Shown here: in pieces, positions 7,570 through 13,903 of the stretch | How the letters are laid out: the number at the start of each line of letters is the position of its first letter | How positions within the stretch are numbered: the stretch's first letter is position 1 | Source of the DNA: an uncultured Streptococcus sp. | Lineage (GTDB): Bacteria > Bacillota > Bacilli > Lactobacillales > Streptococcaceae | Direction: 5' to 3' | Assembly (NCBI RefSeq): GCF_938036805.1 | Contig: NZ_CALHWC010000146.1 | Span: 1-13,903 of the forward strand | DNA length: 13,903 nt | Notes under the pieces: model-generated | What the model saw: only the letters and a program-made list of their open reading frames with translations | The model's database searches: none | What the model was told of the DNA's origin: nothing | Position numbers and translations under genes: made by a program

Positions 7570-7928
7570 TGATAAAAGATAAAAATCAAGAAAAACGTGA
7601 ACAATTATATAAGCAAATCATCCAGCTTGAGAATCAAGAAGAAGATCTTTTAGTTATCAAAAAACGTTACGAAGAGAAGGTAATGGATTTTCGTGCAGAT
7701 ATCTGGACGATAAATGCCCAAATAGAAAACTTGATAGATCCCGTATCAGAGACAAGCCATACCAATCGTAAAATATGGGAAGAAAACCAAGCCTTGCAAC
7801 AAACAATTGACAGCTACGTAGAGCAAGAGTTGGACAATGTTTCCAAACAAACAAGGAAAGTTCGGCAAAAATTAGATGAAAATCGAGAAAGATTGACGAA
7901 AGAAAGGAACTCTTTACCATGGGAGTAA
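7569..7928 (+). CDS. Lap2-like (DUF3958) coiled-coil LXG-associated protein
   Basis: A 119-residue, highly charged protein made almost wholly of helix and coiled coil, with no signal peptide. Size, composition and the gene order DUF3130 - this gene - LXG fit the DUF3958 'Lap2' family, a targeting factor that binds the LXG domain of its cognate toxin. The ATG at 7569 overlaps the stop of the previous gene and has GGAG 6 bases upstream. An in-frame TTG at 7557 would place the ribosome-binding site inside the coding region, so it is not used. The 3' end overlaps the LXG start by 10 bases, so the three genes are translationally chained. The assignment rests on pattern and context rather than on a catalytic motif. 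Confidence 0.77.
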   Translation: MIKDKNQEKREQLYKQIIQLENQEEDLLVIKKRYEEKVMDFRADIWTINAQIENLIDPVSETSHTNRKIWEENQALQQTIDSYVEQELDNVSKQTRKVRQKLDENRERLTKERNSLPWE

Positions 7929-9532
7929 AATACAGTGCATCGGAGTCCTCACAGCTGATGGAAGCTATGGCTAATAATATTCAAGTGGCCAATGAGGTGA
8001 CAGACCGATTGTCTCAGGGATGTGACCACCTAATAGCTGCCCTAGACTCTGGAGAACTCATGGGAGCAGCCTATACAGCAGGTAAGGGCCTTTTTTCAGA
8101 AATTATCATTCCTGCCATTAAGAAGCTACAGGCTGCAGTGGACGACATTCAAACGGAGTTAAATTCATATAGGATTGCCGATGCTCAGGTATCAGAGTAT
8201 GGCAACCTCGATCTGGATCAGCTGAAGAAGACAAAAGAATTGAGAGAGAAACAGCTAGCCTCTATCAAAAAGGCTATTGAAGCTAAAGAATCATTCTTAG
8301 AGCGGATGAAGTCTATTGCTACATTTAATATCGTTTCTCACATGGAGTCTCTGGTGATTCTTTCTAGTGCAGAATCGCAAATTGAATCACAAATCAAAGA
8401 GTTGGAAGAGAAGATTGAAAAGCTGGAGTTCTTTGTCGCTCAGGTTTCTCAATATTTCAGCGATAGTCTAGAAGTCCTTCGTCTAGCTATCCAAGGAGCC
8501 ACACAACTAAGTGAAATCATTGTCGATAGTGATGGCAACTACTATGCGGACGGTGTGGACATGAATTGGGTCAAGAAGATGAAAGAGCAGAAGATTGAGA
8601 CACATCAGTTGGATAAGAATATCCCAGTGACTAAAGCTGAGAAGGAAAAGAAAGTGATTGTGGATGATCTGCAGTCATCCTATAACATGGATGAATCCAC
8701 GGCAAACGTACTCTATAAGCTCCAGCAGGGAATTTTGAAGAGGGCAAAACAAGAAGGATGGACTAATGAAAAAGTTATTTATGAGTATAATAGATTAGTT
8801 GCATCTCCAGTTTATGGGGTAAGGGCAACCTGGAGAGGTCTTGCGGGTGTTGTTGATGCCAAAAATACAAGTGATTTAGATATTATTTTGGCAGATTATG
8901 GTATTTCAGAGGAAGAACGCATACTCTTTAAAGAAAAAATTAGAAAACAGTATGAATCTAATCATAGTAAAGATTTGGCTCATGAAGCTATTCAAATTGC
9001 TAGTTTTACTGAGTTATCTTGGGGAGATAGAGACTTATCGAAGCTAGATGGTTGGAAGGGATTAAGCGCCCATATTATTAGCACAATCGGAAATTCAACT
9101 CGGATTGGAGATCTCTCTGTAAATACTGAAAAGTATGAAAGTTCCTTCAAAGGAGACATTGATTCAGGGAGATATGATGATGCCGATTTTAATTCGGATT
9201 TAGATGCTATTACTTCTTACGAAAGAATGATTTCTAAAGATGTAGAAACAAAAGATGTGTTTAAAGTTCAAGCAGATTACAATCATAGTATCCAAACAAA
9301 CCAGATAAATCGTGTTGAAGAATTCTATACTGTGATGGGAAATGGGGATAAAGCTAACGGTAAACGGATGGTTGAAACTCTTATTGAAAATAATACGATA
9401 GGAGGCAACTTTATTAAATATGGCTTTGACCTCAATATTTTTATTGGAAAACCTAATGACAAGGAAGAGGGTTGGAAACAAGACTTCTATAATTACTTAG
9501 ACAGAGGGGATGAGAAAAATGTCGGGACTTAA
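7919..9532 (+). CDS. LXG-domain T7SSb toxin, candidate TelC-like C-terminus
   Basis: A 537-residue polymorphic toxin. Residues 1-~200 form a helical LXG export domain (for example 'GELMGAAYTAGKGLF' at 45-59 and coiled coil 105-170). Residues ~200-296 are a linker/pretoxin region, nearly identical at DNA level to the second copy. From ~297 the sequence diverges into the presumed toxin domain. This has 'HEAIQIASFTELSW' and an acidic cluster at 411-430 (KGD-DSGRY-DAD-NSDLDA). Family knowledge: LXG toxins are exported by T7SSb into competing bacteria. TelC of S. intermedius, an all-helical lipid II phosphatase, needs an Asp-rich motif, and its immunity protein TipC is membrane-anchored outside. 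The acidic cluster and the TipC-like neighbour suggest the same class; this is inference. Ribosome-binding site AAGGAA is 10 bases before the ATG. The 3' end overlaps the immunity gene by 14 bases. Confidence 0.88.
   Translation: MGVKYSASESSQLMEAMANNIQVANEVTDRLSQGCDHLIAALDSGELMGAAYTAGKGLFSEIIIPAIKKLQAAVDDIQTELNSYRIADAQVSEYGNLDLDQLKKTKELREKQLASIKKAIEAKESFLERMKSIATFNIVSHMESLVILSSAESQIESQIKELEEKIEKLEFFVAQVSQYFSDSLEVLRLAIQGATQLSEIIVDSDGNYYADGVDMNWVKKMKEQKIETHQLDKNIPVTKAEKEKKVIVDDLQSSYNMDESTANVLYKLQQGILKRAKQEGWTNEKVIYEYNRLVASPVYGVRATWRGLAGVVDAKNTSDLDIILADYGISEEERILFKEKIRKQYESNHSKDLAHEAIQIASFTELSWGDRDLSKLDGWKGLSAHIISTIGNSTRIGDLSVNTEKYESSFKGDIDSGRYDDADFNSDLDAITSYERMISKDVETKDVFKVQADYNHSIQTNQINRVEEFYTVMGNGDKANGKRMVETLIENNTIGGNFIKYGFDLNIFIGKPNDKEEGWKQDFYNYLDRGDEKNVGT
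8045..8805 (+). repeat. Direct repeat unit A (intact LXG copy)
   Basis: This stretch (codons 43-296 of the toxin) aligns without any gap to 10059-10819, at a constant offset of 2014 bases. Identity is patchy but reaches 78 of 78 bases at 8477-8554 and 114 of 116 at 8690-8805, then stops abruptly at 8806. This is the signature of recent duplication or gene conversion. Confidence 0.9.
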
Positions 9533-10046
9533 AAAAATACTAATCGTGATTGGTTCTGTAACGGTCTTAGTTGCTGGAATGAATTTTTATTTTCATGTTC
9601 AAAGCTACCAAGAACGTAGCCAACTAAAAGCTTCCTTTGAACAGAAGGACAACATAGCCGTCTTAGAACATTTAATGGCGTCAGAAAAGTATGCGTCTGA
9701 CATCCGCAAAGCAGGCTATGTCGTTCCTCCCGATGGTGCTATTCGCTTGGATGGAGGAATTGAAGATATAGAGATAAAAGGAAGTTTAGACTTGAAAATT
9801 TCAAACCAAGGAAAGGATGAAGTCGCTGTTTTTTTTGAAACAACAGTAAATGAGGAAAAAATAGATGCCTACTATATTTTAGATAATCAATTAACCATAA
9901 AACGTAGATATTACTCGCATATTAATAATCAAAATAAAAATGAGAGTGTGACTATCCCCCAAGCCGAAGAAGAGCGACTATTAAAAATTGTTCAAAAAGA
10001 GCTTGAGGCTTTCATGGAAAAGATGTATCAGACTTTGTATGGATAG
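9519..10046 (+). CDS. TipC-like membrane-anchored immunity protein (copy 1)
   Basis: A 175-residue protein with one N-terminal membrane helix (~5-25) and a presumed extracytoplasmic domain. It shares with the product at 11500 the elements EQK (41-43), LMxS-x-Y (52-58) and RKAGY (63-67) at identical positions, plus a C-terminal helix ending near MYQTLY. Family knowledge: TipC proteins protect against TelC-type toxins from outside the membrane. Position right after the toxin and this topology support an immunity role, but the family name is from memory. The ATG at 9519 is chosen over 9510: GAGGGG (9504-9509) gives a 9-base spacing, the same as in the other two copies. It overlaps the toxin gene by 14 bases, so it is translationally coupled. 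Its stop TAG is followed at once, in the same frame, by the truncated second LXG copy. Confidence 0.75.
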   Translation: MSGLKKILIVIGSVTVLVAGMNFYFHVQSYQERSQLKASFEQKDNIAVLEHLMASEKYASDIRKAGYVVPPDGAIRLDGGIEDIEIKGSLDLKISNQGKDEVAVFFETTVNEEKIDAYYILDNQLTIKRRYYSHINNQNKNESVTIPQAEEERLLKIVQKELEAFMEKMYQTLYG

Positions 10047-11510
10047 TTTGTTGTATTAGACTCAGGTGAGCTGACAGGAGCAGCCTACACAGCTGGTAAA
10101 GGTTTCTTTACAGACATTATCATCCCCAGCATCAAAAAGCTCCAAGAAGCGGTAGACGATATTCAACTGGAGTTGACCTCCTACAAAGATGCGGATGCTC
10201 AGGTCTCTGGATATGGTGATTTGGACCTAGACCAGCTTAAGGAACTGAAAAAATTGAGGGAAGAGCAGTTAGCTATCGTAGAAGCTCAGATTCAAGTGAG
10301 GGAGAACTGACTAAATCAAATCACGGACCTCTTTAGTCTCAATTGGGGGAAAGCCTTCTCTGAGAAGACCATCCTCTACAATACCAAGTCTCAAATCGAG
10401 TCGGGTATTCAGGATTTGGATAATAAGATTGAAAAACTAGAATTTTTTGTCTCACAGGTTTCCCAGTATTTCAGTGATAGTCTAGAAGTTCTTCGTCTAG
10501 CTATCCAAGGAGCCACACAACTAAGTGAAATCATTGTCGATAGTGATGGCAACTACTATGCGGACGGTCTGGACATGAGTTGGGTACAGAAGATGAAGGA
10601 TGTGAAGATTGAGTCACATAAGCTTGATAAGGATATTTCAGTTACTCAGGCTGAAAAAGATAAGAAAAAAATTGTGGATGATTTGGTATCATCATACAAT
10701 CTAGATGAATCCACGGCAAACGTACTCTATAAGCTCCAGCAGGGAATTTTGAAGAGGGCAAAGCAAGAAGGATGGACTAATGAAAAAGTTCTTTATGAGT
10801 ATAATAGATTAGTTGCATCCTTTGTGCCAGATAATTTTGTAGCGTTTAGATATAAGGCAATCGCTGGAGTAGTTGAAGCGAAGGAGAGAAATCAACTGAG
10901 TAGAGAATATGGTCTTTCTGAAGTAGAAATCAAAACCCTTGTAGAAACTCTTCGCAATCAGCATAACAATCCAAATACTTATAAAGATTATGCCCATGAA
11001 GCAATTCAGTTTGCAGCATTTACTGAACAAAGCTGGGACTTGAATCTTTACTCAATTGCTCATGCTATAAGTGAGGTGGGGAATACTGCTAGAGTCAATA
11101 TTTCGGGCAGCACAGCCTCACTACCTTATCCCATGGAAAGGTATGAAATTTCCTTCAAGGGAGATGTGGACTCTGGCCGTTATGGTGATACTGACTTTAA
11201 CTCAGATTTGGATCCAATCAATAGCTATGAGCTAATGAAAAACGCGAATCAAAAAGATATTTTTAAAATACAATCAGACTATAATCAGGGAATTGGATCT
11301 AATAAGATTAACCGTGTTGAAGAGTTTTATAAAAATATGGGGCATGGAGATATCAAAGTCGGTAAAGATATTGTTCATTACATTGTAACAGATGGTAGTA
11401 CAGGAGGCCATATGTTTATAACTCGTGGTCAGTCAAAGGAGGAACAAAAGAAGAATCAGGAAGCCTTTTTTGACTATTTAGAAAGAGGGGCTGATATAAA
11501 TGTTCGTTAA
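10047..11510 (+). pseudogene. Second LXG toxin copy, 5'-truncated and with an in-frame stop
   Basis: Reading the frame of 10053-11510 gives an LXG protein that starts at 'VVLDSGELTGAAYTAGKG', matching residue ~41 onward of the intact toxin; the first ~40 codons, the start codon and the Lap genes are missing. A TGA at 10308-10310 replaces the codon matching Phe126. After it the frame stays open for 400 codons to the stop at 11508-11510. The longest open part begins only at a TTG (10416) without a ribosome-binding site, so I do not call a gene there. The C-terminal domain is related to but diverged from copy 1: it shares HEAIQ-AAFTE-SW, FKGD-DSGRY and DFNSDLD. This is best read as a silent toxin cassette that has lost its export domain start but keeps its own immunity gene downstream. 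Confidence 0.88.
10059..10819 (+). repeat. Direct repeat unit B (broken LXG copy)
   Basis: Partner of 8045-8805, aligned gap-free at an offset of 2014 bases. It includes a 78-base identical run (10491-10568) and 10704-10819 with two mismatches. Similarity at DNA level drops abruptly at 10820. Confidence 0.9.
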
Positions 11511-12030
11511 ATTCAAACGCTATAAATACCTGACTATTGTTTTGTCCTTACTTCTGATCCTTATTCCTTCCTATTTTGCTTATGATCGTTATCAATATGA
11601 CGCATTTAAGCGTGCTTATGAACAAAAAACAATTTATGAACAACTAGATATTTTGATGAATTCCACTCGCTATGTGAATGCAGTCAGAAAAGCCGGTTAT
11701 TCCATAGATGACTACAATGTAAAAATGATGGAACGTATTTCCAGCATAGAGACCAAAGGAGGTCGACCAGTAACTATTATATCTCCAGACGATGGAGTAA
11801 CCATGATTACAGTTAAAAAGATAGGTACCACTCCTAATGTGACATCAACTTTTCAATTTAATAATGAACTAGAATTGGAATACGTGGGCTATATGAAAAT
11901 AGATAGCACGTCACAAGAGAGAATTGAAGTTGATGATGAAACTACAAATAAGATAGCAGATGAGGTGAGAGCAGAGGCAAAAGCTATGCTTAAAGATATT
12001 TACCAATCCATGTACCCAAATGAAAAATAA
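11500..12030 (+). CDS. TipC-like membrane-anchored immunity protein (copy 2)
   Basis: A 176-residue paralogue of the product at 9519. It has an N-terminal helix (~9-27, LTIVLSLLLILIPSYFAY), then AYEQK (39-43), ILMNSTRY and RKAGYSID (63-70), and a C-terminal DIYQSMYP. The middle (about 75-140) is largely unlike copy 1, as expected if each recognises a different toxin variant. It is preceded by AGAGGGG with 9-base spacing and overlaps the end of the broken toxin copy by 11 bases, the same junction as in copy 1. The reading frame is intact although its toxin is dead. It may therefore serve as an orphan immunity gene against toxins from other strains. A TipC-family assignment is likely but from memory. 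Confidence 0.74.
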   Translation: MFVKFKRYKYLTIVLSLLLILIPSYFAYDRYQYDAFKRAYEQKTIYEQLDILMNSTRYVNAVRKAGYSIDDYNVKMMERISSIETKGGRPVTIISPDDGVTMITVKKIGTTPNVTSTFQFNNELELEYVGYMKIDSTSQERIEVDDETTNKIADEVRAEAKAMLKDIYQSMYPNEK

Positions 12031-12386
12031 AAATCTATCGTATATTGATGCGTTAATGAGTATTATTCAGATACGGAACGAGGCGAGTGCACTCGCGCAA
12101 GAAAAATTGTAGACTATAAATCGATAGAAGAGACTAAACAAAAATTTTTACAAAATTACTACTAGATAAAATATGTTGAGGAGGTGGGAATGCAATCTCA
12201 TTTTGAATAACCTACTGAAAATCGGAGTGTGGAATATCTACAAAAGATTCGCCAAGTAGCTATAATTTCATTCTAAATATTGAAGCAGTCAATCAAGAAT
12301 TGGAAGAAATGAGGTGATTGGATGAAGAAAAAACGATTATTCGTTTCGCTTTAGTGTACAGAATTGGGGAGAAGTAAAATTTAAAG
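12031..12386 (+). other. Degenerate former coding DNA, no intact gene
   Basis: About 356 AT-rich bases between two genes. Short broken reading frames with protein-like composition are visible. One runs 12053-12165 (segment '...CTRARKIVDYKSIEETKQ...', ending TAG). A second begins at 12190 after a good GAGGAGG site but hits TAA after six codons. A third begins at 12322 after GAGGTGATT (MKKKRLFVSL, then TAG), which looks like the start of a lost signal peptide or membrane helix. None can be tied to a family. I read the stretch as remnants of one or more immunity or toxin genes. No promoter or terminator is convincing. The palindrome GCGAGTGCACTCGC (12083-12096) lies within it. Confidence 0.6.
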
Positions 12387-13052
12387 ATGTTTGGAAAACA
12401 GAATAGGGAAACTGATACCAAGGTTAGGTTACTTCAGAAATATTTCAAAACAAAACTTGCTCAATCTTTTTTAATGCTCATAGTTCTTATTTGGTCAGTA
12501 TACGAGATTGGTGCGACTAGTTTAGCTAGCAACTCGGCCTTGACCAAGGAATTCATGCATAGTCGGTATGTTATGGTTTGGCCAATGGTAGATAAGAAGG
12601 CAACTCTTTATCACTATGCGGAAGAATGGACTAGTGACGTATTAAATGGAATTATGCATCTAGATTATGAAAATATTAGAATAACTGGTTTTCCTAGAAA
12701 ATGGGATAGTGAAGTTGAAATATACTATGCTCTGTCTGAAGATAAGTATGCTGATAGAGTATATTTTTTCTTAGATGAACCAATATCCAGAGCCTATACT
12801 ACTAGTTTAGAGCAAAATTATTATTTGATTCCAAAGAATGCAGCTGTTATTAAAGAGGAAACAGGCAAAACGGTTGAACAGTTAGGTCAAGAAGTGGGAC
12901 ATGCAAGGGAGGAGTTTTTGTCTGCTCTTGGTAAGATGAAAATCCTTCGTTTGGTCTATTTGATTCTTCGTATGATAGTACTGTTGCTATGTATCAGGTT
13001 GTCGGGTCAGCGGAGAAAATTGAAAGAGAACGAAATATTGCAGAATGGATAG
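12387..13052 (+). CDS. Unrecognised protein with two membrane helices
   Basis: A 221-residue protein that I do not recognise. It has a basic N-terminus, a first membrane helix at ~25-45 (SFLMLIVLIWSVYEIGA), a ~140-residue domain between the helices, and a second membrane helix at ~186-205 (ILRLVYLILRMIVLLLCIRL) followed by a basic tail. By the positive-inside rule both ends should be cytoplasmic and the middle domain outside. The middle is rich in Tyr and acidic residues and contains no obvious catalytic motif. The ribosome-binding site is weak: GGGGAGA lies ~13 bases before the ATG, and a TAA just upstream in frame excludes a longer version. It belongs to the island, 39 bases before the next membrane-protein gene. 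An immunity role against a cell-envelope toxin is possible but only inferred from place and topology. Confidence 0.65.
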   Translation: MFGKQNRETDTKVRLLQKYFKTKLAQSFLMLIVLIWSVYEIGATSLASNSALTKEFMHSRYVMVWPMVDKKATLYHYAEEWTSDVLNGIMHLDYENIRITGFPRKWDSEVEIYYALSEDKYADRVYFFLDEPISRAYTTSLEQNYYLIPKNAAVIKEETGKTVEQLGQEVGHAREEFLSALGKMKILRLVYLILRMIVLLLCIRLSGQRRKLKENEILQNG

Positions 13053-13091
13053 AGTCCTAATATGATATGGGGTCTATAAGGAGATTCACAA

Positions 13092-13580
13092 ATGACCTTG
13101 AAAAAACAATGGAATTGGAATTTAGGTTGTAGTTTATTGCTTGTTGGAGTTCTGGCAGCAGCTTTTCTCTTTTATTTATGGGCACAAAATCTTGGTAAAT
13201 ATACCTTACAACCTGGTCAGTCTATTAGTCTGAAAGTCAAACCTCGGACACAAGATGTGGAATACTATTCTGTATTAATTTTGAAGAAAAATGATAATAA
13301 TAAGCTTAAATTATCAGGTTCAGGAGTTTGGTTTGAGGTAAATGGTGAGATTTTTTATGGAGTTGAAGAGCAAAAACTCTTTAAACGAAACTATTCAGTA
13401 AATGATAATGAAGAGTTACCCAACAATCAAAAAGGTATTCATTTAGTAAAAGATGGGATTGTTGTTAATTATCAGGGAGAAAAAGCTTTTGATGTCACGA
13501 ATAACAAACCCTATACTATCACCATCACCAATGTAGACAATAAACCGGCTAAATTTGAAGCTCAAGTGGTGGATAAGTAA
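13092..13580 (+). CDS. Unrecognised membrane-anchored protein with extracytoplasmic domain
   Basis: A 162-residue protein that I do not recognise. A short basic start and one membrane helix (~10-30, LGCSLLLVGVLAAAFLFYLW) are followed by a hydrophilic, probably beta-rich domain that should lie outside. The latter half has a YTITITN-type strand pattern reminiscent of small carbohydrate- or surface-binding folds, but no motif fixes a function. Cys13 is not preceded by a good lipobox, so lipidation is unlikely. The ribosome-binding site AAGGAG (13079-13084) is ideal, so the gene is probably expressed. It follows the 221-aa gene by 39 bases with no terminator between, and is followed after 20-odd bases by the collapsed third LXG copy. 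An accessory immunity or envelope-protection role is a guess from context. Confidence 0.66.
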   Translation: MTLKKQWNWNLGCSLLLVGVLAAAFLFYLWAQNLGKYTLQPGQSISLKVKPRTQDVEYYSVLILKKNDNNKLKLSGSGVWFEVNGEIFYGVEEQKLFKRNYSVNDNEELPNNQKGIHLVKDGIVVNYQGEKAFDVTNNKPYTITITNVDNKPAKFEAQVVDK

Positions 13581-13599
13581 GGTAAAGCGTTGTCAACAA

Positions 13600-13835
13600 C
13601 TTAGAATTAGCAATCAAGTTACAGACCAACTGCCTAAAGAGCGTGACTACCTCATAGCTACTCTAGCCTCTGGAAAACTCTTGTAAGTAGCCTATATACA
13701 GCAGGTGGACAATTTATCAAGCACGGGAAAAGATGGGATTTCTTATTGAAACCAGATACGGATAAGCATAAAAAATCAAAAGAAGATTTTTATGATTATT
13801 TGAAGTGAGGAGAAGATAAAAATGTCGGTACGTAA
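13600..13835 (+). pseudogene. Third LXG toxin copy, collapsed to N-terminal stub plus C-terminal tail
   Basis: The first part reads 'ISNQVTDQL-KERDYLIATLASGKLL', matching residues ~23-48 of the intact toxin. It is broken by a TAA (13684-13686) and a 2-base insertion (TA) in 'cctatatacag'. After '...AYTAGG' the sequence jumps directly to 'QFIKHG... DFYDYL-K-stop-GEDKNVGT', which matches the last 43 codons of the toxin position for position, with one more stop (TGA 13806-13808) where copy 1 has Arg529. So about 440 codons are deleted between the two parts; the short motif AGGNGG at the junction (13703-13708) could have guided the deletion. The gene cannot make a toxin. Its end still overlaps the next immunity-like start by 14 bases. 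Confidence 0.85.
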
Positions 13836-13903
13836 AAAAATAATAAGTATCCTACTTTTGATAATAACTGCTTTTGCCATTTGGTTGCTCTTTTGGCCAG
13901 ATG
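13822..13903 (+). CDS. Third TipC-like immunity protein, N-terminal fragment
   Basis: Only the first 27 codons are in the window. They read MSVRKKI followed by a strongly hydrophobic helix (ISILLLIITAFAIWLLFW), the same layout as the start of the product at 9519. The site GAGGAG lies 9 bases before the ATG, and the 14-base overlap with the end of the preceding LXG remnant reproduces the toxin-immunity junction of copy 1. On this basis it is most likely a third immunity paralogue. Whether the gene is complete cannot be seen. Confidence 0.65.
   Translation, partial: MSVRKKIISILLLIITAFAIWLLFWPD

Noticed and set aside
9200..9481. Minus-strand open frame of 93 codons inside the toxin gene, and similar ones under msmK and pbp1b
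   Set aside because: They are shadows of the sense-strand genes, without ribosome-binding sites or recognisable protein features.
10416..11510. A 364-codon open frame starting at TTG that could be called a gene
   Set aside because: There is no ribosome-binding site, and the frame is continuous with toxin homology upstream of the TGA at 10308. It is the back part of a broken LXG gene.
12033..12126. Distant inverted repeat TCTATCG / CGATAGA
   Set aside because: Seven bases, more than 70 bases apart, in AT-rich DNA; expected by chance.
1..13903. CRISPR arrays, tRNA or rRNA genes, insertion sequences or integrases
   Set aside because: No spaced short repeats, no tRNA-like cloverleaf noticed, and no transposase or integrase motifs in any frame. 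The island shows signs of homologous recombination rather than of a transposon.

Overview
The window looks like chromosomal DNA of a Streptococcus, probably an oral/sanguinis-group relative. Supporting this are a copA-copZ pair, a stand-alone msmK sugar-importer ATPase, the divergent tyrS / pbp1b arrangement typical of streptococci, strong extended -10 promoters, CcpA cre sites, and LXG/Lap genes of the type VIIb secretion (T7SSb) effector type. Species is not determined.

Left part (1-7252), core genes: the 3' end of copA (copper P-type ATPase) and copZ (copper chaperone), a Ser-rich lipoprotein with its own promoter and terminator, then msmK behind a strong promoter flanked by two cre sites. 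Facing msmK across a shared hairpin terminator are rlmA (23S rRNA G methyltransferase) and tyrS, both on the minus strand. tyrS and pbp1b (class A penicillin-binding protein) are transcribed divergently from a common intergenic region.

Right part (7253-13903), accessory island, all on the plus strand and visibly more AT-rich towards its end: it starts 41 bases after pbp1b with no terminator visible. It opens with one intact LXG effector module: a DUF3130/Lap1-like small helical protein, a DUF3958/Lap2-like coiled-coil protein, an LXG toxin of 537 aa and an overlapping membrane-anchored TipC-like immunity protein. Two further, broken copies of the toxin follow. The second (10047-11510) lacks its first ~40 codons and has an in-frame TGA, but is followed by an intact, diverged immunity gene. 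The third (about 13600-13835) has collapsed to an N-terminal stub joined to the last 43 codons, and is followed by the start of a third immunity-like gene that runs off the window. Between copies 2 and 3 lie about 350 bases of degenerate coding DNA and two unrecognised membrane-protein genes (221 and 162 aa).

Reading of the whole: the island is a polymorphic-toxin locus. One working LXG toxin with its targeting factors heads an array of decayed toxin copies whose immunity genes are kept, which would be expected to protect against toxins of related strains. The toxin C-terminus has an acidic-cluster motif, and the partner immunity proteins look extracytoplasmic. This suggests, without proving it, a TelC-like (lipid II-attacking) activity. 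The secretion machine itself is not in the window.
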